From assembly GCA_037179515.1 (NCBI GenBank), contig JAXCGZ010009472.1, positions 119,501 through 183,500 on the forward strand: a stretch of DNA of 64,000 bases, read 5' to 3'. Position 1 is the stretch's first letter. Every line of letters starts with the position of its first letter. This document shows, piece after piece, positions 42,065-56,834 of the stretch. A program made the translations under genes and the position numbers. The DNA is from Halocaridina rubra. Lineage: Eukaryota; Arthropoda; Malacostraca; Decapoda; Atyidae. The notes below the pieces were generated by a model. It saw only the letters and a program-made list of their open reading frames with translations. It searched no databases and was not told the origin of the DNA.

Positions 42065-45010
42065 ATATTTATTTTTAATTATTTTGATATGGAGAAGAGT
42101 TAGTAACAGAGCTCCACAGGGTTCAGTGTTAGGGCCACTTTTTTGTAGATTCATTCCTGAATATATTTGTAGATGCGAAGATTGTGAAGAAAGTAAGAAA
42201 CGAGAACAGTGGTAGAGAACTTCAGGAAGTCGTATATAATCTGCATGAGTTGTCCGAAGAGTGGCTAATGAATTTCAATGCTTCTGAATGGAATGGATAA
42301 AAACTTACTGAGAAAGAAGGGAACAAAAGGTTAGAGTAAGACACTCCATGTCTAATTGGAGAGGAGTTAGTAGCGGAGTTCACAGGGTTCAGTTTTAGGG
42401 CCACTTTTTTGTAGATTCATTCCTGAATATGTTTGCAGATGATGCAAAGATTGTGAAGAAAGTAAGAGACGAGAACAGTGGTAGAGAACTTCAGGAAAAC
42501 CTATATAATCTGAATGAGGATATTGAGATGGATGTGTGGGGTGACAAGAAGCGATAAGATCAGAAGCGAGGTAATTAGAGGTACCTCAAAACTTAGAGAA
42601 ATATCAGATAAGATACAAGAAAGTAGACTAAGATGGTATGGTCATGTCGTTAGGAGGGATGAACAGTATGTTTGGAGGAGGGTGATGGAAATGGATATAC
42701 AGGGTAGGAGAAAGAGAGGGAGACCAAAGCGTAGTTGGATGGATTGCATCGATGACGACCTGAGGTCTAAAGGTTTGTTGGGTGATGGGGTATGGGACAG
42801 AGACAAATGGAGAAAACTGGCCAGAAACATCAACTCCACATAAAAGTGGGAAGAGATGTAGAAGAAGAAGAAGAAGAGTGGCTAATGAAATTTAATACTA
42901 ATAAATGGCTTGGACAAAACTTAATTAGAAGGAAGGGAACAAAAGGTTAGAGTAAGACACACATTGTCTAAATGGAGAGGAGTTAGTAGTGGAGTTTCAT
43001 AGGGTTCAATTTTAGGGCCACTTTTGTTCCAAAATAGGAGTTATTCATGCCACAGAGAAATGGTTCAATAATGAAAGTAAGAGAGCTAAATAGTGGAGAG
43101 ACAAATGCTGGAAAAGTTATAGGAGGAGAAAAAGCATAATTGCCTAGCAGACTTATAAAAGAGCAAGAAATGATTACCAAAGTAAAAGAGGAGAGGCAGA
43201 GAGGGACTATGAAAGGGGTATAACCTGGAAGGCTGAAGAATATCCCAAACTTTCTCTCAGCTTTATCAGAGGAAAAAGTTATAAGAACAGGTTTTAAAGC
43301 TAAGGAGAGCTGTTGTAAGCATCACTGAGATGGATGAAAAGATCTGCAGTGAATTGAACAAGGAGTTTCAGTCAGTATTTACAGCAGAAAATACCCCACG
43401 CCCTCAGATTGCAGAGATAGGAGCTCATGAGCCATTACTAGAGAACATCATCTTTTCAGCCACAAAAGTATGCCAAGCGCTGATGGAGTTAGATGCCCAT
43501 AAAGCTACAGGTCTTGATGATATATCCCCTTATATACTTAAGAAATTTGCTAAATTAATATCAGCAACACTTAAGTATAATTTTTGAAAAGTCACTGGAA
43601 TCAAGGAAGATTCCAAGATGCTGGAAACAAGCGAACGTGGTACCTGTCTTCAATAAGGGAAGGAGGGATACAGCTCTAAACTATAGACCTGTTTCCTAGA
43701 CCAGCATAGTTAACAAAGTTCTGGAGAAACTACTAAGAATACACATCTCTCTTCACTTGGAATCCTTCAACTTTTTATCAGTGAGACAACCTGGCTTCAG
43801 AGAAGGTAGATAAACAGTAACAAACTTATTAGAAATTTTTGATGAGATAAGCCAAAACTTACATGAGAGAGAGGGCTGGGCAGATTGCATGTTCCTAGAC
43901 TTCCAGAAAGCATTTGACATGGTCCCACACTGGGGACTTATTAAGAAGCTTCAAGCAATGGCAAGATTAGGTGGAAATGTCTTGGAATAGATAAAAGCTT
44001 ACTTCAAAGGAAGGGAACAGGGGATTAGAGTAAGACACTCAGCGTATAAATGGAGAAGAGTTGGTTGCAGAGATCCACAGGGCTCAGTTTTAGGACCATT
44101 TTTGTTTCTTGTATATGGAAATTGCTTACCAAAATCTGTAAATTCATTCATGAATAAGTGAAGAAAGTAAGAGAATAGAACAATGGTAGTGAACTTCAGG
44201 AAGACCTAAATAGTCTGCATAAGTGTTCAGAAAAGTGGGTAATAAAATTCAATACTTCTAAATGTAAGGTAATGAGAATGAGTACAAGAAGGCTTAAGTT
44301 TGACTACTCAATGGCAGGAGCAGAACTTCAGAAGACAGAAAATGAGAAAGGTCTGGGAGTAAACATACTGGCAGATTTGTCTCCAGAAATGTATATGAAT
44401 GGCATAGCTAGGGCAGCATGTGTTTTCTTAACAAATGTAAGGATATCCTTCAGGCACATGTACAAGGAAATGTTCAGAAATATTTTTGTAACCTATGTGA
44501 GGTCAAAGCTCGAAGATGTAGCCCCCTTTTGTAATCCACACTTGAAAAAGCACGTAGTTAAGCTGGAAAAATTTCAAAGACACGCCACGAAACTGGTGCC
44601 AGAAATACACAATCTCAGTTATGAGGAGAGGCTGAGGGAATTAGACTTACCATCACTCAAAGCTGGAAGAATGAGGGGGGATATGGTGATGGTTTTTAAA
44701 TTCTTTCATGGTTTTGACAGAGTGGATGGGGATGATTATTTTGATATGGCTGACACAAGAACTAGAGGTCGTAGTTTGAAGCTTTGTAAGAAAACTTCTT
44801 CGCAGGATGTAAGGAAGTATTTTTTTTTATGGTGTAAGAGTAGTTGATAATTAGAATTTGCTAAGCTAGGATGTAGTTAATGCTAACGCAATCCATAGTT
44901 TTAAGGACAAGTATGATAAGTATCACTAAGTACAAAATAAAACCGAGCAGCAGACGGAAAGTTACAACCTTGGGGCTCTATCCCGTAAGCACAATTAGGT
45001 CGTTACAATT
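42065..45010 (+). pseudogene. Old, rearranged CR1-like LINE
   Basis: The RT segment around GVPQGSVLGP and FADD occurs three times in row (42090-42290, 42293-42515 and, after an inserted LINE piece, 42905-43030), then the linker and the rest of ORF2 follow in order from 43031, ending with the 3' UTR (GGGGCTCTATCCCGT at 44972-44986). Open remnants are at 43330-43587 and 44272-44847. Many stops and frameshifts mark it as old. Confidence 0.8.
42514..42878 (+). pseudogene. 3' fragment of a second RTE-like LINE family
   Basis: Encodes 109 codons of an RT-LINE C-terminus (MRILRWMCGVTRSDKI, LRWYGHVVRRDE, RRKRGRPKRSWMDC) with a stop at 42841-42843. It ends in a (GAA)n run and is followed by LINE text AGTGGCTAATGAAAT, so it inserted into the older CR1-like copy. 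This family is distinct from the 21-24 kb element. Confidence 0.8.
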
Positions 45011-45018
45011 AAGTAATT

Positions 45019-45160
<142 letters not shown>

Positions 45161-45334
45161 AGTTCAGATTTTTCGGGCACAAGATACAATAATTTAATTA
45201 TTTCTGTGAACCAATGGACTTGGAAGAAATTTTGCTTCCAAAAGAAATTATTGAATTATTTTAATTTCTATTGTTCTTTGCCGATATCGACTATTGTGCA
45301 GCACCGCCCGTTGCCTTACTACAGCTGAAGGTTT

Positions 45335-45598
45335 TTTGAAGTTATTTAGGTCTGTCCAGGACAGTTCGATGTTGAGTCTTCCTTCAGTTACGGTTCTTTT
45401 TCTATGCCTACAGCTACACTGAATATTCATTGATATTCATCACATCTTTTATCATCCCTCACATCTGACGAGTCATTACACTCTCCATCTCTGTTTCTCT
45501 TTACTTTATGTATTCTTCGTGCCCAGGCCCGATGAGGGCTGTTTTATTTATTTATTTTTTTGGCCCGTCCTAGTGTCACAATCATAAAAAAAAAAAAT
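45335..45598 (+). repeat. Dispersed repeat with A-rich end, copy 1
   Basis: Segments CTTCCTTCAGTTACGGTTCT, CATCTGACGAGTCATTACAC, GGCCCGATGAGGGCTGT and an A-rich end are shared with 49317-49560 (opposite strand) and with 59680-59780. The A-run at the end suggests a retroposed unit; the family is unknown. Confidence 0.65.
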
Positions 45599-45844
45599 AA
45601 ACTTGTGAACCACATTGTTGAGGCTTAGACTAGGAAGCTGGCTTCTGGTGAATATGCTGGATTGACTCGGCCCACCCCTTTACGGGGGGTTTCGGTTATT
45701 ACATATGTATGTGTTTATATGCTTAATTGGTATTTTTTTCTACGTAATAATCATTGTTTCTTATTAAAGAAATTATACTCTTGTATATATTACTAGTTAT
45801 ATTATAAAACCCCATATTTAATTATAGATATGTTGTGATTTGGG

Positions 45845-45849
<5 letters not shown>

Positions 45850-45891
<42 letters not shown>

Positions 45892-46051
45892 TTGTTGTAA
45901 AAAATGCAAGTCGCAATATGATGTATAAAATACGAAAAACCATCTTATTGGTCTGCAGCAGTACGTTTAGGAATTTTAATACAGGTTATATAATTTTCCG
46001 GTGAGTCCTTTCTGCGATATTATGATATTTCCGCGGGTATTATTATTATTA

Positions 46052-46095
<44 letters not shown>
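45850..46095. repeat. Two trinucleotide microsatellites
   Basis: (TAA)n at about 45850-45891 and (ATT)n at about 46038-46095, with AT-rich sequence between them. Confidence 0.95.
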
Positions 46096-46099
<4 letters not shown>

Positions 46100-46299
46100 T
46101 ACATATAAAGTAACAAACAGCAATTATTAGCCATAGAAGATATGGAACTAGTTTGTTTTACATAAAGCTTTATTACTAAATTTGATGTAAAATAACACAC
46201 AGCTATTATTAACTATAAAAAGCATTATAGAACATGCCTATATTGTACATCAAATATTGAGTATTACGTAATTTGATACTAGATGAGAATCAACGTATA

Positions 46300-46516
46300 A
46301 GTAACAGCTGATCGATAGAGGAGTTGGGGAGGAGTGTCTCACGGCACTAGCTGAAGGGGGTCATCTGGGGCCGCTCTCTCCCTGTCGCTACTGTGAGTAG
46401 ACATTGTTTACAGAAACAGTAGTCGCTGATGTTAGTAGTACTCACCGGTGAAGGTCGGCATTCGTAACTAAGGATATTCGCGTGTTGTGAAAGACGAAGG
46501 GTTTTAATTAACCATC
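46300..46516 (+). promoter_or_regulatory. Probable promoter/5' UTR of the P5CR gene
   Basis: A stretch clearly richer in G+C than its surroundings directly before the ATG at 46517. No TATA box stands out. The start context, ACCATCATGG, is good. The transcription start is unknown. Confidence 0.4.
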
Positions 46517-46559
46517 ATGGGGCTAAACGATGATGATACCTCTCCCAAAATTGCTGAAG
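46517..46559 (+). CDS. Pyrroline-5-carboxylate reductase (PYCR3-like), coding exon 1
   Basis: The gene encodes the NAD(P)H-dependent enzyme that reduces pyrroline-5-carboxylate to proline, the last step of proline synthesis. Exon 1 gives 14 codons (MGLNDDDTSPKIAE) plus one base and ends at the donor G|GTAAAA. It joins exon 2 in phase 1. Exons 1 and 2 together place about 38 residues before the Rossmann motif, a longer N-terminus than in many family members. The first residues are hydrophilic and acidic and do not look like a mitochondrial targeting signal, which fits a PYCR3-like cytosolic form. The C-terminal dimerisation domain lies beyond the window. Confidence 0.8.
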
Positions 46560-47892
46560 GTAAAACGTTTCTTGATCTTTCTTCCTTTTATTGGACCAAT
46601 TAACGTGACTCTCTGTTAATAACATACGTGCATTCTAAAACTTGAATCATTCATATGATGCGAAGATGCTTTCAAGTACAGTACATTAAAACGTCGGAAA
46701 TGTAGGTTGACCTAGAGTGCTTTGTCAGATGGTTAGGCATTGGAAAGATGGGTAAATGCATTTTTACACCCCAGTCATGAAAAATTGTCATTAAATCTAT
46801 CATAGTTTGTTAGTTTAGGTTTTGTTAGCTTATTTGGGTATGATTCTTATTGCACCACTAGGTATGAATTTTTTTGGGGGGGGAGTTTATAGTTTGTTAG
46901 ATTTGTTAGGTAACTTAGGTTATATTACCAATATTTAAGATTTTTTTTTGCCATATGCGTCACAATTAGATCTCATCCTAGTAATTTTTTACTATTACAC
47001 CCGTCTCCCTGTGTAAGTGAAGCTTATACTTTTACTATGGGTTTTTGCGTTTTATATTATCTTTTATATAACGTTGGAGTTTTAATAAAAATGGGTCTTG
47101 GGAGAACTGAGATTTATTTTTGCAGTCTTATAAAAATAGCTGCTAAGCCCCAAAGACTAGTGGTTGTCAACATCTTACAGTTCTCGGCCTGAGGCAGCTA
47201 TGATGACCCTGCCTGAACTGCATAGCTGCTTAACTGCCTGACAAAGAGCTAGGCTCCCCTCTCTTATAAGCTTCAAAGGGGTTGGACTTGTAGTAGTCCG
47301 TAGGTCAATGCCAGACCAATTACGCCAAAGAGTACACATAGACAAAGATTCCAATTGGTTTCTGGCTAAGCAGAGAGGAGGGTTTGATAGCTTTTCCCAG
47401 AATTTCTTGACCATGGGTCAAATGTCACTCGCCGTTCTCAGATGGATTTTCCTTTCTGAGGTTTTGACCCTGGGTCACGGCTTCCCGGAAGCGGTGAACT
47501 GTCAGCTGGCCAACAAAAATATACAACACGAATCTTGCCTTCAAAACTGTCGGAAATTAATCCTTACCTCACCTAACCTTTCTTATCTTACAAGTAATTT
47601 TCAATATTTAAGGAAGATCAGATATGTTTCAAACCCATAAAAAATCATAGGAAAATCAGAAACTTCACTTTTAATCAAGTAGTACCATAGAATTAAATTG
47701 AATTACCATATAGAAATACTGAGGCAAGCACTATTTGCACTTCATCCCCTTTATTTTACACTTACACCCGCCTCTTCCCCGAATGTTTTATACTGTTTTG
47801 GTAGGTCTTGATAATGGATTACATTTTTCCTATACACAGAAATTGTTGCCGAGTTGTCTTGGAGATATTAATTTTTTAGTGCTATTTTAGCT

Positions 47893-48028
47893 TAAGGTCG
47901 ACCAGGCCATTTATACTTAAGCGTGCGGTCTACCAGGCCATTTACACTTTAGCATGCAATTTACCTGCATTTTTGCACTTCAACGTGTGGTCTGCCTGTA
48001 CTTTTACACTTCAGTGTGCAGCCTACCT
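47893..48028 (+). repeat. ~31-bp minisatellite, four units
   Basis: Units contain CTACCAGGCCATTTACACTT, CTGCATTTTTGCACTTCAAC and similar text, with a GTGC/GTGT end. Units are diverged. Confidence 0.7.
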
Positions 48029-49316
48029 CCACTGCAAGAACATTATACTGCAGGATGATAAAAAGAAGTTGAGTAATTTATTATTAATGACATACACGTA
48101 ATCATACAAATCTTGCCTCGTCAATCTGAATGGGGTTGTACTGGAAGGCTTTTCTGTTTGTCACTCCTGTATTCATGAGTACTTCCATTACGAAAAAGAA
48201 CACCACTTTTAAAATTTCGCACAAACTCAGATTGCATTGTAATCTGTTGTTGATGTCCGTATAATGGAAAAATGAGTTTCCTTTCCATACAATATGATGT
48301 TTGGCACCCCTCTTGAGGACAACAAAGTGCAGGCCTGTATTCCTCACCTCTGTCATGCCTTTATTTTTATTGCATGATACAGCCACATCGATGGCAAGGT
48401 TTTGCTTTATGTGGTGTATCCTGGAGATTGCTTTCCCTTAAAAATGCAACTGCCGTTTCCTCCATTTAAGTGACACCTCTAGAAATCTTTTAACAGCATT
48501 GTATTTGGTAAAATATGTTACACTGATTGTATCCGCTTCAATTTGAAGAGGATACTAATTTTAGTGTTTTTTAATTGCCCATTTATATTGACTGGTCCGT
48601 AGCACGCAGATTAATTATACACCAATCACAAGTACTCAGATCAAAAGGGTAATAAAGAGGTAGGCACTAGTAACAAATTCATACCATTAAAGTTTTATTG
48701 CCTGCTAAAGGTCATTTCACAGCATAGACTACGAATACTGTGGTAGACTGTACGCTGAAGTAGCACCAATTTTTCTCGTTAATATTTTCACATCTCTAGC
48801 TAAGTTTCTCTTGCTGCTGTCTCCCATTAGATAGTGTGTACGTTCGTACTTGTACTGCTGACCTGTAGATAAATAGCCAATCACGTTGAAGTAAGAGCAG
48901 ACATAATTACATGCATTAGGCTAGTAGGGTTAATGAGCATGCAAAATGAAGTTTTCTTTTATGTAACCACATTCTTTCATGTATGATACCACTGAACTGC
49001 CCAAAATATACCTGAACGAGTCTTCGAAGTCATCGGAGTTGATAATTGAAATTGTTTACTTTAGTTATTTTAGATAATTTTTCCTACTCATTATTTTCAT
49101 TTCACTAATTTGGGGTGTAAAAGTAAATATTTACCATCTAAATTGTGATTTTTTTTTTCACCTTATATTGTTCGTTGGAAAACTAATTATTATACTCATG
49201 AATACAATCTGAAATATGTTAGTTTTTTGAAAAAACAGTACTTACTTTTCTGGAAATTGTAACGTTCTACTGTAGCAGATGTATTTCTTGGTGAATAATC
49301 TCATATCCTTTTTTTG

Positions 49317-49560
49317 TGTGTGTGTATGACACCAGGCACAGCTCTCATCGGGCCTAGGCACAAAGAATATATAAAATAAAGGAAACAGATGGGGAGTGCT
49401 GTGACTTGTCAGATGTGAAGGGATAATAAGAGATGTGTTGTGAATATCCAAGAATATTGAATGTTGATGGCATAGAAAAAGAACTGTAACTGAAGGAAGA
49501 CTTTACATCGACTGTCTTGGGCAGTCCTATTTAAGTTCAAATTATCTTTAGCTGTAGCTT
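49317..49560 (-). repeat. Dispersed repeat with A-rich end, copy 2
   Basis: The reverse complement parallels 45335-45598 over about 230 bp (CTTCCTTCAGTTACAG, CACATCTGACAAGTCA, CCTAGGCCCGATGAGAGC). Confidence 0.65.
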
Positions 49561-50009
49561 TGCAATGGGTGGTTGGTGATGCATCTTGTTTGCTTGTAAA
49601 GCTTTAACTTTTCTTGAATTCCCCTTAATTTTTGCAAGCTTAGAAACTCGGCAACCTATTTCGATTTTATGACTGATAGCTTAATTCTCTTTGAAAGCTG
49701 ACTTTTCATTGGCAGGTTGACTACTACTTTACATAATATGTTCCTGGGTATACATATTCCAAAGACTTTTTGCTGAGTGCTGTTTTTATGAGCTACATTG
49801 TTATATTTGGCATAGTGCCTTTGGCATGTATTCGGTCTATTGTGGATTATAGGTAACTTGATCATTTGAATGCTTATTAGACTGTTATAAACAAGATAGT
49901 GTAATAGTAGAGGTAGGAGATAATTAGAGATCAGTGTTGTAAGATTTATTATATATACAGTATATATATTGGAGCAATAAAAATTTAATATTTCATATAT
50001 GACTTGGAT

Positions 50010-50150
50010 GGGGACCACGGTATTGAAGTGCTTAGAGCACTTGACTTGGGGAGTGACAGATCTGTTATAGAGACCACCATGGGGCTTGAGGAAGGGCATC
50101 CTTCCTGTCTGTTCACCCCCACAGTGGGGATTAATAGTGACACATAAAAT
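50010..50150 (+). repeat. SINE-like dispersed repeat, copy 2
   Basis: Shares GGGGACCACGGTATTGAAG, AGTGCTTAGAGCACTTGACT, AAGGGCATCC and CCACAGTGGGGATTAATAG with the copy at 4438. The ends are not defined by a target duplication. Confidence 0.5.
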
Positions 50151-50204
50151 GGCATAACATATAACTTGGACATATTTACTCTTAACTTGTACTTTCTTTT
50201 TCAG

Positions 50205-50336
50205 TTGTACCAGTTCATCAAGATGGAGGAATTTCTCCAACACCTTCAAGCAAAGAACTTATTATTCCTGCAAGCATAGGCTTCATTGGCTGCGGCAATA
50301 TGGCACAATCCTTAATGAATGCATTTTTTGCGAAAG
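50205..50336 (+). CDS. P5CR exon 2, Rossmann nucleotide-binding start
   Basis: 132 bases between CTTTTTCAG and GTAGGT, phase 1 at both ends. The peptide runs from VVPVHQDGG to NAFFAK and includes SIGFIGCGNMAQSLM, the GxGxxA-type dinucleotide-binding turn of pyrroline-5-carboxylate reductases (GFIG.GNMA). Confidence 0.92.
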
Positions 50337-51703
50337 GTAGGTGTGCATAATGCTTTCTTAATTTGTCAGTGAATTGCGTGTTCTGTGAAAACAAGTAGAA
50401 AATCCTTAGACACAACCAAAATAAAGAATGTCTTGCCCTAAAAATGCACAGTACAGACGCTCTTCTACTTACGAACATGCGGAGATACGAACGCTGTGTA
50501 AGATGTTTGCATGTATGAGAGAGAGAAAAAGAGATGAAGAATTATTTGTGCTACTGACTCATAACAACAATGACTTTAATAAGAATAGTAAAAATAATAT
50601 GTATTACAGAAAGAGAGAGTGTAAATGAATAGTTCTTTGCGTTGACGTCAGTTCAATGTCTCACAACAACAATGGTGATAATGACGATAATAATAATAAT
50701 GATAGTAACAATTATAATAATAATACAGTACTGTACATATAAGAGAAAAAGAGTGAGAGAAAATTCAGGCAACTTTTTACCAACCAACTGTTGTTTCAAC
50801 ATTGGCCCAAGTTCAGCAAACATAGTCTATTAACCCTAGAATGCTTCCGTGTGTAGCAGTAACCCCATTGCTTTTGCTGGGTGAATTTTACCCATTTTTA
50901 GGAAATTAATAAAAAATACTTGCACTCAACTTTTATTAAGCTTGGTAATACAGTAATGAAAAATAACTCTAATTCTGACTTTAAATATGAAAAAAAATTT
51001 ATAAACGTGGAAAAATAAAATTAATATGAATTTCTAAAAGAAATATAAAAAAAATAAAAACTTCTTTGACACATTCAGCTTAATGCTAAAATTTAAAATA
51101 TGTAGTCTCTAGGGACATTGGGCTGGGTTGCCACCTCTTTGGGTTCCTGGAGAATCAAGTTTGGTTGGTAGGTTCCCTTACAGATCACCCTTGCCTGAAA
51201 TGTGAGCACCGAAAAAAAGTTTCATAAATTCTCTTGGACGGTAAAAAACACTTCAGTCACAAATTTTGTACAGAAAGATGTGGGACAGATACACTGAACT
51301 ACCCCCTACTTCTAGGGGCTAGTGTGGGCTGGGGGTATATGGAAGGACAGCTGCGACGCAGTTATCATACCGGAGTTATTAAGTGTTTTACAAACCGATG
51401 GGTAAAATTCACCCACCGAAGGCATTCAAGGGTTAAGTACTTATTGGATAATAATAATAATAATCATAATAATACGTATAAGAGAGAGAGAGAGAGAGAG
51501 GGAGGGAGAACTCAGGTGACGTCTTACTAGCCAACCATCGTTTCAACCTGAATGACTAACTTTAGCAAAACATAGTCCATTAAGTATTTATTTGATAATA
51601 ATAATAATAATAATAGATTAATCTGACTTAATCCATGAGAAAGAGAGAAGAATTATAACTTTTCTGTATGTATGGAACTGGACTATTTCTAAATGTCATA
51701 TTT

Positions 51704-52010
<307 letters not shown>

Positions 52011-52127
52011 ATGTATTGGATAATAATAATAATGGTAATGGATTAATCTGACTTAATCCATGAGAAGGAGAGAAGAATTATCACTTTTCTGTATGTATGA
52101 AATCGGACTATTTCTAAAGGTCATATT

Positions 52128-53731
<1,604 letters not shown>

Positions 53732-53946
53732 GTCTCCGTAGAATGTGGTTTCGTATAACGTTTTCATTTTGTCATAGGCCAATAAATTATTAATAAATAA
53801 ATTTTTTGGCCTACCTGGCTGATGCGGTAAATTCAGACTGTGCGCCTAAATAGTTTGTGAGTGCGTCTGATGAATACATAGCTAACAGTACAGCGTATTT
53901 ATATTTATCAAGTTAATGGCTCTTTTTATTTATTTGTTTATATATA

Positions 53947-54792
53947 CAGTGGTGATCCCAACCCACGAACAAAGTTTTGACAAAAATTTGACCCCCAACC
54001 CACAAACAATTCCAACCCAAGAACACAAATGTGTTGGCCAAGCCACCAAGTGTCCCACTCGCCTGCTCTCAGTTCTGCATTGGTGCCCGCACTGTGTGGT
54101 TTGTTCATGATCTGTTCATAGTTTTTGCTTTTTTTTTTTCCATTGTTTTACCTTTCATATAGCCCTTATTATGGCTCTTAAGAAAGTTAGTGTGTGTGTG
54201 ATATTGGGGCACTCTCCTTCCAAAAGTTAGTCCTCCTCCTCCTCCTCCTCCTCCTCCTCCTCCTCCTCCTCCTCCTCCTCCTCCTCCTCCTCCTCCTCCT
54301 CCTCCTCCTCCTCCTCCTCCTCCTCCTCCTCCTCCTCCTCCTCCTCCTCCTTCATCTATGTATGCCAGCAACAATCATGCACAAAGGTAAATACAGTACT
54401 GTTTCTTACCTACATAATTGTTTTTTACCTAAAGTATGTACTCTTACCTACAGTATTTGTTATTAGTGGGAGAATGTAGCAACTTTTCTAAGTGTTGGAC
54501 TTTGCTATTTTATACTGGGTATCACCTAGTATATACTGTTTACCTGAATATGTACATGTTTTGCTTTAATAGAGTAGAATTCCTTTCTATTATTAATGAA
54601 TTTTCCTTTTACAAATGAAAAACATTTAACCTGTATTATATTTCATGTTTTTAGTGACTAAAAAATTTTAAAATGAATATTTATTGTCACCAGGAACGGA
54701 TTAATTGAATTTACATCTTTTTGGGAAAAACAAATCCAACCCAAGAACAGCTTTTGGGAACGGATTAAGTTCGTGGGTTGGGGTCACCTCTC
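53947..54792. mobile_element. TA-target TIR element with (TCC)n, inside the Tigger array
   Basis: The left end CAGTGGTGATCCCAACCCAC and the reverse complement of the right end, GAGAGGTGACCCCAACCCAC, form TIRs matching at about 21 of the first 24 positions. TA target duplications are at 53945-53946 and 54793-54794. It holds the (TCC)n run at 54230-54351. No transposase is seen. Confidence 0.8.
54230..54351 (+). repeat. (TCC)n microsatellite
   Basis: About 40 TCC units. The poly-leucine and poly-glycine ORFs across it are artefacts. Confidence 0.98.
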
Positions 54793-55142
54793 TATTGTCA
54801 TATTGAAAGATTATCTTGAAATTAAAAAAAATGCAAAGAGCTGTGAATATGATTTTATTCAAAATACACAGCTAGCAGCACAGCTGTATTCGTATTTATC
54901 AAGTTAATTGCTTTATATATTTATTTGTTTATATATTAGGTTATATTGAATTTAAAAGAAAAAAAGCGCATAGCTGTAAATACAATTTTATTTGAAATAC
55001 TCATGAATACACAGCTAGCAGCACAGCTGTATTTGTGTTTATCATGTTAATGGCTATGTTTATTTATATATTTGGTTATATTGAAGGATTATATTGAATT
55101 TAAAAAAAACAAACAGCAGTAAATACGATTTTATTCGAAATA

Positions 55143-55199
55143 CAGTGATCCCCCGCTGTATCGCGTTTCTTGATTCGCGTTTTCACTATCGCGTGTGTG

Positions 55200-55246
<47 letters not shown>

Positions 55247-55521
55247 CAAATTATTGTAAAATACCTATGTACATGAGTATGTCATGTAATTACCACTTCA
55301 TTCACCGTAATTTTATCTATCACTTTCATATAAATTTACATTGCATGCTGTTATTTATGAAGTAAAGGGTGGTTTGTTAACAGTACAGGGAGGGTTCATA
55401 CAGTGTAAACATAAAAATTAATTAAAATATATATGTACATATAGGCTGATCCTACTTGCGGATTTTCCTGTCTCGCGCCGGGTCCCAGAACCGAACTACC
55501 GCGATAATGGGGTGATTACTG
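55143..55521. mobile_element. 379-bp Tigger-type MITE with TA duplication
   Basis: Left CAGTGATCCCCCGCTGTATC and the reverse complement of the right end, CAGTAATCACCCCATTATCG, with TA at 55141-55142 and 55522-55523. Removing it restores array text GAAATACACAAATTCACAGC. It contains (TG)n and a T-run at 55194-55246. A longer relative is at 56835-58310. Confidence 0.88.
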
Positions 55522-55819
55522 TACACAAATTCACAGCTAGCAGCACAACTGTATTCGTATTTATCAAATGGCTTTATTTATTTCTTTATATATATGGTTA
55601 TGTTGAAGGATTATATTGAACTTGAAAGCAAAAATACCAAACCCATAGCTGTTAATATGTTTTTATTCAAAATAGTTTGTTGAGCGTCATGTAAGAATCC
55701 GGCGTCACGCGGCATTTGAAGATGAAGAAAAAAAGCACAGCTCAGTTTACTTTTACCAATCATATTATGTGTTGTTTGCATCTGCTTTCTCTTTTATGTT
55801 GCTTGCTATTGATATTACT

Positions 55820-55951
55820 ATGTCTCCCAATCATAGTGGTGATAGTTATGATGGCAGTGCTATACAGAAAAGAAAAGCCATCACCAATGAAGTTAAAGTT
55901 GAAATAGTAAAATGCTCGGAAAAGGGAGTGAAAGTGAAGAATTTTTGGCCA
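55820..55951 (+). pseudogene. Tigger-like transposase N-terminus, cut by a SINE
   Basis: 44 codons from ATG at 55820: MSPNHSGDS, then KRKAITNEVKVEIVKCSEKG. This is the first helix-turn-helix (psq-type) region typical of pogo/Tigger transposases (KRKAIT.E.K..II..SEKG). The frame runs into a family II SINE at 55952 and the rest of the protein is not found. Confidence 0.75.
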
Positions 55952-56143
55952 GTATATAAACTTTATTTCCATTTTACAATGGGTATTCGTCAGCCAGGAC
56001 AAGCCCCAACCCCCCACTGTGATGTCCACCCACAGCAGTTCCTGCCAGTAAACAGCTTAAACTCTCGGTCTTGGACGGGGACCGATCTTTCGACCTCGTG
56101 AATGCGAAGCCAGCGCGTTACCACTGTACTAGCCAGCAGGCTA
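55952..56143 (-). mobile_element. tRNA-like SINE (family II), copy 2
   Basis: Parallels 8439-8643 from AAACTTTATTTCCATT to CTAGCCAGCAGGCT. It lies directly after the transposase fragment. A target duplication is not evident. Confidence 0.82.
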
Positions 56144-56834
56144 GGGGTGGTTTAATCATTTTAAGAGTTGCTAAGTTTCATAACCTATGGGTGCAAGGTG
56201 AAACTGCTAGCTAGATGATGAGAAAGCAGCAAGAGTTTCCTAGTGTGTTAGCAGAAATAATTAGGAAGGGGGGCTACCATCCCTTGCAATACCGTTTTCC
56301 ACTTATAAGTACACTTGTAAGTGAACAATCAAGTAAGAGGGTAATACTGTACATATACGTATAGTGAACAAAAATATAGCTAACAAGTGAACAGATAATA
56401 ATTATAGTAATAATAGTATTGATGATAACAATAGTAGTAATACTAAAATTAATGATGCAGTGATAACAATGATACTAAAGTAGAGCATTAGCATATAAGT
56501 TTCGCATTAAGATACCTAAACTGGAGAAATATGAATAAAGGTAAGACATATTGTACTGTACATATTTGTATTACTATAGAGCTTTGATATTTGTGTACAG
56601 TATTTAGCATACTGTACATGTAGTGTAGTTTTACTTTATCTTACAATGAGAACTTAGATTATTTCTATAGATCATGTACTGTATGTTCATTCGCCTCTCC
56701 AGACTTACCTGCCCCAGTTTCCTCAGACTGAAGTTCGAATTATATGTGTGTTTTGGCTTAAGTCGAAATCCAATTAAAGTCAGCTGTCAGGAACAGAATC
56801 CTGACGTCGAGTGGGGACCCCCTGTTTATATATA
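56144..56834. other. Intron sequence, no gene seen
   Basis: AT-rich, with scattered AATAGTAATA-like runs. It may include decayed Tigger body but no motif was recognised. Confidence 0.4.

Larger units (their letters stand above)
46560..50204 (+). other. P5CR intron 1
   Basis: 3.6 kb, phase 1, with ordinary GT-AG ends (GTAAAA...TTTTTCAG). It contains a small tandem repeat (47893-48028), a dispersed repeat (49317-49560) and a SINE-like copy (50010-50150). No other gene is seen in it; the short ORFs at 47175-47640 and 48102-48386 lack features. Confidence 0.75.

Noticed and set aside
47175..47640. Possible nested gene in P5CR intron 1
   Set aside because: The two overlapping ORFs lack recognisable domains, splice signals or codon bias.
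54105..54466. Poly-glycine and poly-leucine ORFs
   Set aside because: They are translations of the (TCC)n microsatellite within a MITE.
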